NCBI RefSeq assembly: GCF_029962835.1
Contig: NC_080574.1
Span: 24,712,001 to 24,776,000, forward strand
Source: Magnolia sinica
Lineage: Eukaryota > Streptophyta > Magnoliopsida > Magnoliales > Magnoliaceae
Direction of reading: 5' to 3'
Length of the DNA: 64,000 nucleotides
In this document: piece by piece, positions 24,052 through 44,164 of the stretch
How positions within the stretch are numbered: the first letter of the stretch is position 1
How the letters are laid out: each line of letters begins with the position of its first letter
Translations under genes and position numbers: made by a program
The notes under the pieces: model-generated
The model's input: the letters and a program-made list of their open reading frames with translations, nothing else
What the model was told of the DNA's origin: nothing
Database searches by the model: none

Positions 24052-25450
24052 CTTACATGTGCACAACAATAAATTCCTAATAGCTAAATAATCTCTTAGG
24101 GTCTGATTTTATACAATGGATTCAATGCCAAACAATAAAAAGAATAAGAAGTTTTCCTTTGATGTGAACTTATTTATTATTTCAATAATAAAGAAAGAAA
24201 TGTATTTTATAAATCAATCATTGCAATTTTTCATGACTTAAATTATTAACACAGTAAATCATGCAAGTTGTAAGAGTAGCATTAGATTTTTACTCTTAAA
24301 TATGGTGGCCTAAAATTAAATGCTTAAGATCTGAAAATAAAAAATAAAACATGCATGATACACATGGGTAAGGAATATAAACATTGTCAGTGGGGGAGAT
24401 TTCTGAGCCATCCACCGACCATATGAACTCACAGGGTATCAACGGCTTGAAACACCGAACCATAGGTCCCAAAACTAGCGAATGCTGATTTGTAAGGAGA
24501 TTTGGTAAGATACATCTCAGTAGGGTACCTTCCATTTGCATGAGCACTTTTCATTGATCCAAACCGTTCATAAGATGGGTTTCGCCTTGATGGGGACACC
24601 CAAAAAACAGAAGTTCTTGGATTGAAACATTTCAACCCTTTAGTCCTTTTGAATAATCAAAGGATTGAAATCTTTCAATGCGTGGTCGTCCATCATATAG
24701 ATTGCTTGGTTCATGGAAAAAGATCACAAGGGAAATAATACAAAGTTCATGACCTGTCATCTTGCTATTGGATATCTACTCTATTACGGTGGGTCATGAC
24801 CTACTGTATCATTTGCACATTTTTATTTTATTTTTCTCTCTTTTCTTTTTAAACGTAAGAGGAAGTAAGGTTGTAGCCTCAGGTGTCCAAGTTGAGTCGG
24901 ACCGAGTTATGGCTAACCCGATCGACTTAATCCGTTTTAAAATATGCTTGACCTGAACTTGACTGACTCAGTACCGAGTCTAGCATGCTTGACCCAATCC
25001 AAGTTCAGGTCTACCCTGGATTAATCTGGACCGAGTCCAACCCAGTCATAAGTACCGAGTCAGGTTGAGGGTGAAAAAAAGATTGACCAATTGTCTATAC
25101 TCAATAAACACAGATGGCCCACCTGATCAGTGGACCTTAATTCTCGTTCCTAATGATCATGGGTGCCCATTGATCAATTCTCATTTCTTCATTCCTCATT
25201 CATGTGGAGCCCACATAGTAGATAACACCGTGAGAATAGTCTTTACATGCAAATTTCGGCCCACCTGAATGGATTGTTTTCTCACGTGTGTGCATCTTCA
25301 GACTATCCCAGACCATTATCAACCTACAAAATTTTCATCACAATGGTCCGAAAATGAAAAAAAACGCCAGCCCATCTACCAATTCAAAATATCAATCCAA
25401 CGCTTCTCTGATACAATCAAACATTCAGCTCTTTACGATAGCAAATAAAT
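24052..25450. other. Intergenic, nothing recognised
   Basis: Lies downstream of the first GH9 gene and so includes its 3' region. From 24870 to 25080 it is rich in GAGTC / GACTC words like those at 33860-34410. No convincing gene. Confidence 0.45.
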
Positions 25451-32579
<7,129 letters not shown>

Positions 32580-33049
32580 TCAAAGAAAGACAGAGAAGGT
32601 GAAGGTATATGAAGGTCAAAGGTGGTGAGAGAGAGAGAGAGAGGACCTGATGGCAACACGTGGCATGATGCTGTTGGATGACCGTTTCTTGCCTTGTTTA
32701 GCATTTGGTTTGTTACGATTAACAGCATACTCGGTTTTAGTGTGGGTCCCACCTGTAATGTGTATGTGGAAATTCAAACCGTGCCTCATCATTATCACCA
32801 TACATCCCATGAATCATCCAGATCCAACACTGAGGTGGACCCACCACAGGAAGCTATGTAAGATCAATGCTCTAAAACATATACATTCACTTGTTGTGGC
32901 CTACCTGAGTTTTTGGAATTGCTTAAGGTTGCGTGTGTCCATTCATCCTAGTTGGTTGCACCTGATGAATGGGTCGGATCATGACCTATGAACAGACGGT
33001 GGACCCCACATTAAATCTTCAAATTTCTATGGTGGGCCTCCCTCGCTTT

Positions 33050-33395
33050 GTGTGGCCCACCTGAGTTGTGGATCATGATGTATTTTATGATCTTTTAGCG
33101 TGCGGGTATGGGTGCATGTGTTTGTGGGGTGGAGGGCTTATCACAGATGAGTTGGATGGCACTCGCACATCACGGTGGGCCTCACACAGCTCCAACTTAT
33201 GGTAACTATCTCATGCTTGAACATCTGTGAAGGCCCAACTGAGTTGATGATTGTGATCTGGGATCTTGGGGTTAGGATGGGATGAGGCCGAGCACCTAAT
33301 GACGTGTTAGATGGCATTTACATCACAGTGGGCCCCACACAGCTCGAACATATGATAATTATCACAAGCATGAACGTATGTGATCATTTCCCATT
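33050..33395. repeat. Imperfect tandem duplication between the GH9 genes
   Basis: Two related copies run from about 33050 and about 33229: GTGGCCCACCTGAGTTGTGG / AGGCCCAACTGAGTTGATG, then TTGGATGGCACTCGCACATC / TTAGATGGCATTTACATCAC and CACACAGCTCCAAC / CACACAGCTCGAAC. By eye they are perhaps 75-80% alike. Confidence 0.6.
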
Positions 33396-33539
33396 CATCA
33401 ATCTTGAAATTCAGTCATAGGCCAAGCCCATTCATTCATCATAGACAACTGGGTGTGGACCCAACTCGGAATGGGCCCAATTAAAAACATGTTAAACATG
33501 GTAATCGGGCTGAAATTCCTGTCTCAAATCAACCTGCAG

Positions 33540-34420
33540 TAGTGGTGTCAATGGGTTGGGTGCTAGCCGGGTTGGGGTTAGCTCAAGCCAGGCCATTCAC
33601 TAAACGGGCTAAGAATTATTGCCAAACCCAAAAGAACCACTTAAAATTTCATCAAACCAGACCCAGCCAATCCAATTCATGTTACTGTAAATAGGTCCTG
33701 CTCAGCTGATAGACTCAAGCTACCATGTGGCCCAATCAATTGATTAACCTATATCTGTGGGTTGGGGTCGAGTAGGGTTCAACCCAAACCTGACCCATTT
33801 CATTAAGTGGGTCATATTTCTAGCCCAAGACCGACCAACTGCCACACCTAACTTGTTGGTAGAGCTGGGAATTGAGTCCAGTCGGACTTGAGTTAGGGTT
33901 TATCCGACATGACCCGGTTTTGAAATAGACTTGACTCAAACATGAACCAACTCGGTAAAAAGTCCAGCATGGTTGACCCGATTCGAGTCCAGGTCTAGCC
34001 TGGACTAACCTGGACCAAGTCTAACCCAATCACAGATACAGAGTTCGGTCAAGTCAGCACCAAGTCAGGTTGGGTGCAGCGGGTATACGTGGGCTGAAAT
34101 CACAGCTCAAAACCTAAGTGCTCATGACGGAATTGCACTTCTCCATCAGATACACCGCATCTTAGATCTAAAATGTCAAATCTTGAAAAAAAAAAATTCT
34201 TTGTAAGACTCAAGTTTTGGATTGAGTCATCTCAATAATGAGTCAGATTTTGGGTCAAGTTGAGTTGACTTACTGGGTGACCTGAACTCAACTCGATTTT
34301 AGTTCAGATTGAACAAAGCCTACACGGTTCAAATCGGCTCACCCGTTCAGTTACGGTCAAGTCAGGTCTGAACCAGCCGAATGAGTCAAGTCCTCCTGTG
34401 CCCAGTGCCCAATTCTACCT
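33540..34420. repeat. GAGTCGG/GACTC-rich degenerate sequence
   Basis: Dense repetition of words such as GGTTGGGTCGAG, GACTTGAGTTAGG and AACTCGGT. Similar wording occurs at 24870-25080 and 46080-46240. No complete element ends found. It lies downstream of the upstream GH9 copy and upstream of the downstream copy. Confidence 0.4.
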
Positions 34421-34801
34421 GTTGGTCTAAAGCCAAGCCCCAGTAGATCCCATAGAACATCGGGCCCAGTAGACACATGGGTCGTCCCAGACACAGCGGT
34501 CAAGCGATTTCCATATAGTCAATACCTGACCAAATGGAGTACAACACACGCTGGTCAGTGTGGCCAACCACATTCTCACAAAGTGTGGCCCACCAAACTG
34601 GTCAGTCCTTGTGCGGTGGTGGACCCCATCATCCAATCATTATCCTTACCGGGTGGTCATGAAATGCATACAGACAACTTAATGTGGACACAAATGTTAA
34701 ATTCCTAGAAATTTAGATGCAAAACCATTATGGTTTTTCATTGATAGAGAAATGGTAGACAACAAAGCCAACACATTTCCAATTCAAATACAATTACATC
34801 A

Positions 34802-37800
34802 TTAACCATAGCTCCCAACTAGGTATGCCAATGGGCCCACAAGTGCAGCGTTGATGTACGTGGCAGGCTCTGAATGGCTGTAATCAGTGCGGTCGTCCGA
34901 ATATTTATCATTCTGATCTGGGCCCCCAACAACGGCCCCGGTCAAGATATTCGGGTTAGCTTTGCTTGTGTAGAAAAATGACTGGAAAGCTCCGTCGCAA
35001 CCAAAGGCCTCCGGGTGACTGGACATCGAGGGAAGGGAAGATCCTCTGTGGTGAATCCGAGTAGGAAAGCGAGGCCCATATCCCACCATGTAGGACATCT
35101 GCAGGGGATTCTCCCCAAGAATGTAGTCCACCTAAGGAATGTCTCAGGGTTAGCCATGGAATAGAATATATATTCATATGGGCCTGGGCCATGTAATAGA
35201 TACATGTTGTCCCTATATATCAAAGTATATATTAAGTTGGTTGAATCAAGAGTTACCTGTTTCTTGGCTAGGGTTCTGAGGACATTTGGGGTAACCAGAA
35301 GGCTACCACATCTGAAGGTCTGTCTAGATGACTGCATGTATTTTGCATAGGTTGAGAGAAGGAATGTTATGGATGTAACATATTGCAGATTGCTTTGGCC
35401 CATCTTGTACATTAGCCCCCCTGCAATTCAACCCCATCAACTTATAAATAATGAACCACATGTGGGAAAGATCAGAACCACTGATACCAACAACACAGAC
35501 GGCACATCTTACCCATATGATCATTGGGGTTGGCCATACCTGGACTAAATAAATGAGCAGGTGAGAGAAATTGCCCTATGGTTTGAATTTTATGGACATG
35601 TGTGGTCCACCCAATGAATAAATTTGATTGGATGAGCTATGTCCCAAAATTCAGATCGGTGTGATTTTCTATGGTCGGGCCCAACTAAGGTAGACTCTCA
35701 GATGACCCGTTTAGATTTTGTACGCAAGTCAATGATAAGATAAGCATGCAAGAAAGTGAAAAACACGGTATTCCCGTCGTAAAGTGCAAGGAGCACCTGC
35801 CACAAAAGCACTGTGGGGGCACAACTTGACATCCATTCCATCCATCATTTCAGTCAGCTGATATTTTATTATAAGCCCAAAAATCAGATTGACCAATTAC
35901 TCAATGATCCACAACACAGGAAATGGAGGGAACGGTGATGCCTACCATTGAAATCTTCCTAGGGCCCATCAGAATTTTAGGTCAGATTGATATTTGGTTT
36001 TTCCACTCATCTTAGTATGTTCACATTCCAAACAGTTTGGATGGAATAAAAACATCACGTTAGTCCAAGGAAGGTTTCAATGACGGGTCCCCATCCCTAC
36101 TATTCCACGTGGTGTGGCCCACCTGAGTTTTGGATTTGCCTACGTCCCCACCTAACACGAGCTGCCAAGCTGCCGCAATTGGTGGACGGATTTGATGTTA
36201 TAGTAAGCCGTACAAACTTCGGTGAGAGACATAACCAACTGGAATTGACAAATTTACCCTTACAGGGGTAATTTACTCCTCATTAGCATTTATTTTGAAT
36301 GATTTTAACCATCTCTATAATGACCAGATAGCCTTTGTGATTATATGAAACTATGGTTTTAGTGGGTGTGAAAATATAATTTCTTACCAGGTGTGTATTG
36401 GGTAGTTGAAGAAGGAGAATTGGGTAGAATACTGCACATGAAATTCTCAGCTTGCAATCTGAACGGTTCAAATGCAGGGTCTTTGATGAGCAATGCTCGC
36501 TACACAGCAAAAGATGTGAATTTTACCATTAGTAATTGAGTCCCTTTTTTTAAAATGACCAAAATACCATTAGTATATCGGATTTCCATTTCCATTTCTT
36601 CTCATTGGATCATTGATGTTACTATGTTTGTGTGCCATTCAATCCCACTGACTTACCCTTGATAGAATAACTCGAGCACCGGCGAATTTGTTATCCCAGC
36701 TAAAGATGTCAGTCGAATCGTCTGCTCCAAGAGATTTCAAAAGACCGAAATAATAAGGATCGTTGGTTGCCCGTAAAAGCCATGAAGCTCCCCATAATAG
36801 CTCATCCTGTTTTATTTCAAAATCAGTTGTTGGATTAACAAATTTACGTAATGGGGTTATTATTGTAATTCAGCTCCATCTTATTGAGTAATAACCTTGA
36901 GCATATAGAAATATCAATGATGGGCATTACGGTCATTTACATAGAGAATAAATACTAATAACATGCAGACCAAGTACCAGAACTTGTGGTACTCCACCAT
37001 CTTTCCTGCCAAAATTTCTCACTCGAGTAAAGACATCAGTGCCATGAAAAGGGTAGGCCCCACAATAAATACCATCAATAAGAGAAATCATGCAGTTTTG
37101 TATTAATGAACAACCATCAATCTGGCTCAACAAACAGGTCTAGTAGACCCACAAGTCATACTGATTTTCTGGAGGGTAGGAGTCCTTCATGTTGGGGCCT
37201 ACCATTTTAATAGTACTGATAACCTACAAGAATCACCAACAGGCAAAGTTCCACTCCTTCCATCAACTTGCCTGGGGTCCATGATAAAGGTAGACAGCAC
37301 CATTAATATAATTTTCCACGAAAATCGGGTTCGTCTATGCATGAGGTGACCAAATCATTGAAATCAATCAATGAAAAAGATCTAACCCAACATAAAAGGT
37401 GACCCACCTAGTGAATTTATCAGGCTTATATTCAAAATGGGAGCATGTAAGGTTTATAAGGCACCTCAATTGAAAATTCAACCATACTCATAAAAACTGC
37501 ATGTCTACAGAAAAATGGTATGTTCGTTGAAAAGATAGTTTTAACGTATCTTCATCATTTCCTAAGCAATTATATACAAAACGATAGATGGGTAGCTGTA
37601 AAACTTAAATTCAACAAATAAAGATATACATTTCCACAGCTATACCTCTATCTATTTTGAAATAATTGGGGAGGGAAAGGTGTAGATATGTTAACGTATT
37701 ACAAGTTGTGGGACCATTTAATGTAATGGTTTCTAATACTAAGGTTCCATTTAAATGATAGTTCAAAAATTAATATAAAAACTATATTTATATATAAAAA

Positions 37801-39689
37801 AAGGTACATATAGTATAATAAAGGATTTCCAGGAGCACATGTATTACCTTATATCCGGAATAAGAGCAATAGAAGGGACAGACAGCTGAGCCAAGCGAGT
37901 CACTGTAGGCTCCTCTATATCTAATTGCAAAATCCATCACCTTCTTTGAAGTGGTGAGCAGCACTTTTGAGTACGTTGGATCGACCTTCTGAAAAACCAT
38001 AGATGCGGCGGCGAGTGCGGCGGCAGTCTCTGCAGCCACATCAGAGCCTGGTTTATCTGGAGAGACTGAGTAGACGGTTCGAGGAGTGTCCATGTCCTCT
38101 GCACGCTCCCAACAATGGTGATCGGCATTTGGGTCACCTACACCTACGTAGAGTTTTCCTGGAGTGGCTGTAGCGGCCTTAAGAAGGTAGTCCGTAGCCC
38201 AGCGGATTGCAGCCCTTGCATTACCGAGTTCTGGGCCCATGCGCTTGCCGTATTCGAGCACGCTCCATGATAACATAGTGGTGGTGAATGCCATAGGGAA
38301 GCCGAACTTCACATTGTCGCCGGCGTCGTAGTAACCACCGGACAGGTCCACCTATGGATGTAATTTTGAGAAGGCAATAGGGTTAGTTTGGTCCACTGAA
38401 TTTGATAATTATATAAATAGTAGACAAGAGAAGGGGCCACCAAAGCATGGGGGGAGTAATTATGTGGTTTGACTGACTTGAAAACTCTGCATAATTGTTA
38501 TTTGTTTAGTGCCTTTTAAAGTATAACTTATCTTGAGACTAGTTTCCCACGTGTGGGGCCCACGTGGTGATTGCTTGGGCTGATTTTTATGCAGGGGGTA
38601 ATCTGTAGGTGGGTCTCAACTGATCATGGATTGGATGCCTTACACGTGTGAAGGTCAAGAAAACATGCTATAATTTTTTGTTTTTTTTTAAATAACCAAA
38701 ATGCAAAACTGCCTAAAAAGACCAAAGCACCATTTCTTTCTAGTGCAGTCTAGTTTTCACATTCATCTACATGGATGAATGTGGGAATAGTTGCCAACTT
38801 CAGTAGCTGCATCAATCCGGTATCTCTTGGTCATGGGTCCACACCCAACTGAAAAATTCCTGGGCTGGCAGGCCAAAAAATGGAATTTTTGGACCATTGG
38901 TAATAACCAACGGTCCCCAATAGATGGACAGTCAGGTATGCTGGCAAAAAACAATCTCCCTAGTAACATGAAAGAACCATCCTTTTAGATCTAGTCCACT
39001 TGACCAGCTAAATAGCAGTTTACGACCGTACACCTGCTTAGACACTATCATAAATGGGCCATGGTTAAAAAGATATCCTGAATAGATGTTCCTAGCGCTT
39101 GGATTTGTGGCATTCAAATGTAAGTTAAAAAGCAATAAGAGGGAAAAATTTGTAATTCAAGGGAGAAGGCCAGAGCTAGCAATGGGCTTAGTACGGGCCA
39201 AGATAAAATGTCCAAGCCCATACAAAGTTGGGCCAGGTAGACCACCTCGCCTGCGACCACTCCTAATGATATTATCTCCCAAGTTAAGAATACCATTTAA
39301 GAATTTCAAAATCAAAATGATTAAAATACCCATATTTCTTTAAAACGAGCCCAACACCCTACCAGCTACAACCAAAACCAAACACAACACCGGTTCAACA
39401 AAGAAGATTCAATTTAGGAAAATAAAAACCAACCAATGTAAACACAATCATGGGTTGTAATGAGACGTGTATGGCATGAACATACGTGGGCAGTCGAGCC
39501 ATCGGAGATCCCTGAGCTTGATCTCCAAGTCATTTTTTGGTTGGGTGGGAGTCTACCAGACCTTTGGCCTTGAAAGAAAAGAATCGATTTCGCCAAAGCA
39601 TCACCATAGTTGGGGTGAGCCTGACCACAAACAGCAAGAAAGAATAAGAAGAAAAGGAAGAAGATGGAATTGAATGATGCCATTTCCAC
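34802..39689 (-). CDS. Endo-1,4-beta-glucanase (GH9 class B), upstream copy of the tandem pair
   Basis: Six exons in frame with GT/AG borders: 39689-39486, 38351-37848, 36806-36657, 36499-36388, 35420-35257, 35131-34802. Product 487 residues. The signal peptide is [17 protein letters not shown], and the mature protein starts near [11 protein letters not shown]. Active-site landmarks are GGYYDAGDN (D77, D80), RIHHRGSS (H405, H406) and the acidic tail [14 protein letters not shown] (likely acid E466), so it should be catalytically competent. Like its neighbour it has neither membrane anchor nor binding module (class B), and should act on wall beta-1,4-glucan. Exon 2 (168 codons) corresponds to exons 2 and 3 of the downstream copy. 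Exons 4 and 5, split inside YTPG/G, correspond to that copy's single exon 5. The two genes are in the same orientation, 2.3 kb apart, a clear tandem duplication, but divergent enough that it is not recent. The second ATG (MASF) is an alternative start. Confidence 0.95.
35810..36165. mobile_element. GGGCCCACC-family MITE in a GH9 intron
   Basis: Both arms are visible: CCATTCCATCCATCATTTCAG, AAGCCCAAAAATCAGATTG, CACAACACAGGAAATGGAGG, then CAGTTTGGATGGAATAAAAAC and GGTGTGGCCCACCTGAG. It lies in the intron 36387-35421. Confidence 0.6.
36807..37847. other. GH9 gene intron 2 of the upstream copy, nothing else recognised
   Basis: About 1 kb between the exons ending SGYK and starting DELLWG. No repeats with clear ends. 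Confidence 0.5.
38352..39485. other. GH9 gene intron 1 of the upstream copy, nothing else recognised
   Basis: About 1.1 kb between the signal-peptide exon and the exon starting VDLSGG. Scattered GGGCCCA words only. Confidence 0.5.
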
Positions 39690-39729
39690 CCGAATATCTG
39701 TACGTCACTGAAATGGATTCATCTATGTC

Positions 39730-39736
39730 TTATATA
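39730..39736 (-). promoter_or_regulatory. TATA box of the upstream GH9 gene
   Basis: TATATAA on the minus strand, in the context CCTCTATATAAGACATAG, 40 bases upstream of the ATG at 39689. This leaves a very short 5' leader. Confidence 0.6.
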
Positions 39737-40064
39737 GAGGAGGGAATACAAGGGAATCTCAATCACCTTCACGCAAAATTCGGCTTTTCTCATGCTATAT
39801 TTATTGAATTTCTATAGACCTTTTTTTAAATATTTATATCCTTCTTGATTGATCGATACACCATTTTTTTCAAATTCTAGTAATGTGGTGGTATGAAGTT
39901 GGGTTTATTGTATTAACAAAATTAGAAAAATGGGTGTGTCTATCAATGGGGTTTGGGTGTAATTAGTGGCATCATTTTTTTTAAGTGTGGGAGTGTTTTG
40001 CGTGTTTCGTTTATACCCGACCGTTGGTTGCGGTCCGGATTGCCTGCGGTACCCTGTCGCTGAG

Positions 40065-40683
40065 GGAAGCGGATTGGCTGCTGTACCGCACACCAGCGAT
40101 ATGGCTAGTGTGGACACGTGTCGTGTGAAGACGAGCGTTGCAGCTCCTCGAGCTCCGAGTTGTACGAACGGTTCAAAGGAGATCAAAGTTACGTGGGCCC
40201 CAAAATGATGTATTTATTATATCCACACCGTTCATTCATTTTTTTGAGATCATTTTAGCATGATACCAAAAATGATTTATAGCCAAAGTTTAAATTGAAC
40301 ACACCAAAAATAGAAGTGGGGACAATGATTCTCACCGTTAAAACATTTGTAGGGCCCACCATAGCGTTTATTTTCCATCTAATCTGTTCATAATGTCACA
40401 GAGACCTAGATGAAGAGGAAAAAAATATATATCGATTAAAAACTTCTGTGACCCCAAAAGGGTTTTTCATTGGTAGAAGTTTAATCCCCCACAATTATTT
40501 GCAGTGTGGTCCACTTGATCTTTAGTTCTGTTTTACTTTTTCGGTTAAAGTCTTAGGACGAGTTCTCCAAACGAAAGGACGGTTGGGATCTAACACATAA
40601 ATCATGATGGGACCTACAGAACTTGGTGACGTCAACACATCAGCCATTTCCCTGGTGTGCGGTACACCAGCCAATCCGCTTCC
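40065..40683. mobile_element. Long-TIR MITE (GGAAGCGGATT type)
   Basis: Left GGAAGCGGATTGGCTGCTGT, then CCGCACACCAGCGATATGG. The right is the inverse: GGTGTGCGGTACACCAGCC then AATCCGCTTCC. TGACGTCA is at 40627-40634. The left arm holds CTCCTCGAGCTCCGAG, the inverted form of the block in 13247-13830, so the two are the same subfamily. It lies about 380 bases upstream of the upstream GH9 start codon. Confidence 0.72.
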
Positions 40684-40705
40684 GTAGTGAGAGTTTTTGG
40701 CTCTA

Positions 40706-41128
40706 AAGCTAGGTGGGTCTACCATAATGTTTGTGAGGAATCCAACCCGTTTCATCCGTTTTTCAAGTAATGTTAGTATACGACCCCAAAAATGAGGCAG
40801 TGGACCGCACGACAGTAGAAGGTGGGCAGGGAAATTTCCTACGGTTGAGACCTCCCTGGGTCCCACCGTGATGTTTATTTTTCATCCAAACCGTTCATAA
40901 GGTCATTCCTACTGGATGATCTAAAAACAAAAATATTAGCCAGATCCAAAACTTCTGCGGGCCCACTAATGTTTCAACGGTGGACGTTCAATCCTCACTG
41001 TTTCCTGTCGTATGGTCTATGTGAGTTTTGGACTGCCTAAAGTTTGGTCCCATAACCTAACATGATGTGGAAAAACGGTTGGACAGCGTGGATTTCTCAA
41101 AAACATAACGGTGGGCCCCACCTAGCTT
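40706..41128. mobile_element. Foldback MITE with AAGCTAGGTGGG ends
   Basis: Left AAGCTAGGTGGGTCTACCAT against right GGTGGGCCCCACCTAGCTT, with family arms CCGTTTCATCCG / CGGTTGGACAG. It directly follows the previous MITE. Confidence 0.7.
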
Positions 41129-41603
41129 CCGAGCGCAGGAAAGCAATCCTTCTACGCTGCCTGCTTGCAAATGCCTCGTCTATGGGAAAAGGGAATTTTC
41201 TTTTTCTTTATTTTTTCTTTATTTTTTATAAAAAGGGAAGGAAATGGGACGTGAGACCAAACGGCTACTTTTTTTCCAAAGGGGGAGCGTTGATGGCGCG
41301 CTTTCAGCCTTGGATTATGCCAAGGAAACGGCGCCAAACTTTATTTTTATTGCAAGACTGCTTTTAGGGTTATGTTTGTCTCAGGAGATACTTATTCCTC
41401 CGCGATTACCGGTTGTTAACGCACAGCGATTTCACACATGTGAGAGATCTCGTACATACATCACGTGTCCCCTGGCACAAAAATAAAGCCAGTCGATTCA
41501 TGACGTGGGACCCATGTAAGGGAAAAACGTGACTTCATCGATGGAACCGCCAGTGGTCACTGTTCCATATACCCGATCACGAAGCTATGTGATGGGACTC
41601 TTT

Positions 41604-42104
41604 TGTAGTGTAGCACACAGCACCTAGAAAGGCTACGTGGGCCCGACCATGACGTATGTGTTTTATCCAATCCGTCCATTCACTTTTACAGTTCATTTTA
41701 GAGAATGAGCTCAAAAATTAGGCAGATGCAAATCTCAGGTGGACCATACAACAGGAAACAGTAGTGATTGAATACCACCGTTAAAAACTTAACAGGGCCC
41801 ACTGTAATGATTCCTTGCCTTCCAATATTTGGATTAGGTCACACGGACCTAGATTAAGGGAAACACAAGTATCAGCTTGATCCAAAACTTTTGTAGCTCC
41901 CGAGAAATTGGTAATGGTGGGCATTCAATCGCCACTGTCTCTTGTGGTGTGGTCCATCTGAGATTTGGGTGGGCTTCAGCGCTAAAATTGGTAGAAAAAA
42001 TGGATGGACGGATTGGATAAGACACGTGCATTATGGTGGGGCTCATGTGGTGGGGCTCATATAGCTTTTCTAGCAGCACAGAGGCGCCAGTGTTGCGGAC
42101 TACA
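41604..42104. mobile_element. Foldback MITE with TGTAGT ends
   Basis: Left TGTAGTGTAGCACACAGCAC then CTAGAAAGGCTACGTGGGCC. The right inverse runs GGGGCTCATATAGCTTTTCT, AGCAGCACAGAGG, ending GGACTACA. Arms CCGTCCATTCAC / GATGGACGGATTGG pair. Confidence 0.65.
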
Positions 42105-44160
42105 CCACGCAATCTGAGTCCTTATGGTGGCACCGGTCGGATGGGGACCCAATGATGTATTCACACCACCCAACCCATCCATCGGATCGGATGCATTACC
42201 TCAAAAAATCCCAAGGCCGAATGCTCAGATCAATCAAAACTGAAGTGGGCCATAAGGACGGAAACAAGTTGGGAGTGAGCGCCCATCAGTGATTAGAGTG
42301 GGGACCTACCATGTGGTATATGTAGAATCCAGTCCGTTCAGAGTCTAAAGGGTTTGGCTAAAAATTAGTCTGCTTAACCAGAGGAGAATATAGAGCCATT
42401 TGGCATTTTTGGATAATTTGAAGATGAGCTGCATTTGTAACAGGTCAAACGATTGTACCTGACCATTTGAGTTTTCTGTTTGTGTGTAAACGTGGGGCCA
42501 GTTTCTCAGGGACTGGGCTGGAATATTGGTGGTCCACCTACAAAATCTCTCAGAAGGAAATCCCAAATCCTAATTGTTGTTGTATAAATTATCTATGTTG
42601 GGTCCCACTATCTAAACCGTCTGATTACAATTTCTAAGTGTCCTCATACAAACCCTCACATCGCCAAAGTATGAAAATTTAATTCCAAGTAGAAACATTG
42701 AACCATAGATGCCCACAGGCCTTATCTATGGTATTAGTTATTACATAGAATTGAAGCGATGATCCATTAATTGGAACTTAAGCGGTGTTCAAGTGGGCCC
42801 AACCATGATCAAAGTCGACCATTTCCCAGGATGGGTCCACTGTGGATGGCATATGGCCCCAATAAGACTCTGATTAGCCGATCAAAGCCATTCAAATATG
42901 AGCCTGCAGCTGTCCATTCAACATCCACCACACGGCAATCTACAGTAAACTCCCACCGTCCATCGGTCTTTGTTGATAATAGATGGTTCACTTGGGGCAC
43001 GTTAGGTATGAAAAGTCATAGCTCCGCGGAACTCGGAGAAATAGAATATCTTGACTTTGAGAATTCTGCCGTACTGATGATGCATCTTGGCTAAAATGCA
43101 CCTGTTAGTTTCTCTGACCTATAAATAAATAAATAAAAGAGATGATGGATTTTTTTTAAAAACCTCTCTTGTAAGCAGGGATGGCAATTGATTAGATCTG
43201 CCCACACTGCTCAACTAGCCCATCCACTTTTTTATGTAGAGCGAGTCGCGGGCAATTTCATAACTAAGATGGATCATAAAAGGGTCGGTCTATGACAAAA
43301 GTGATTCAGACCGTCGGACCTTGAATCAGGCGTATCTCAAAATCTGGAATGAGTTATCGAGTGTAAAATATATGATTTTGGGGTAGAACGAGCTACTTTA
43401 GTCGACCAACCTGCAACCTCAGGTTGCGCAAGCTGAATTTGCAAAATACCCTTGGATCGACGATCATTTTCCTGTTTTAATTTCGTTTTTACTATAAATA
43501 GTAAGTTTTAGTTTGATTATAACTCTTCATCCGTCGGGCTTTAGGAGTTGCATCCAATGTGAAAAGAGCTTAGAATAATTAGGAGAACGGTTTGATGAAG
43601 CTAAATAGGACACTTACTATTTTTGGCCGAAAATCTTGTGCACTAGTAGATATCACGAACGTCTATAAATACTAAGTCGCGAATTCTAGGAGTTTCAGTT
43701 GTAGTTTGCTTCTGATTTCTCTCCCATTGCTTGGTATCTCTATTTAAAGGGTTGTGAACTCGTTTATTGGGATTAATTAATCAATTTTGAATTTATTAGA
43801 ATTTATTTCTATTTTCTGCTTTCTTTTTTTGTGGGTTCGAGAAGTTTTTGTGAGGAGTCCAGAGAAGCTCCGTGGATTCATGGATTCGGAGTAGTTATCC
43901 TCTTGAGGAAGATGGCGATCAACCTCATCACGTTCATCCCAGCGTCACTTTTGAAGTGTTTTTGAGCCAAGCTAAATGGGTAGTGGGTTAGGCTCGGGCT
44001 AAAAATGTTTTCCATTTATACAAATGGGTTGGACTTGGGTTGAAGCCTACCTGACCCACCCATATAGGTTATCGATGGTTGGGCCAGATGATCTTACCCA
44101 ACCTTAGCAACAACCCAAAACAAAATAAAGGGCAAAAAATAAGTATTGATGAACTGTCCA
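42105..44160. other. Intergenic, little recognised
   Basis: From about 43190 to 43950 the sequence has two TATAAAT boxes (ACTATAAATAGTAAG near 43490, TATAAATACTAAG near 43662), a T-rich tract and GTGGGTTCGAG, which together resemble a solo LTR. I could not define its ends. The rest shows no gene. Confidence 0.35.
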
Positions 44161-44164
44161 TGTA

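Noticed and set aside
24296-24635. Two overlapping minus-strand frames
   Set aside because: Mutually overlapping, no domain, no splice context.
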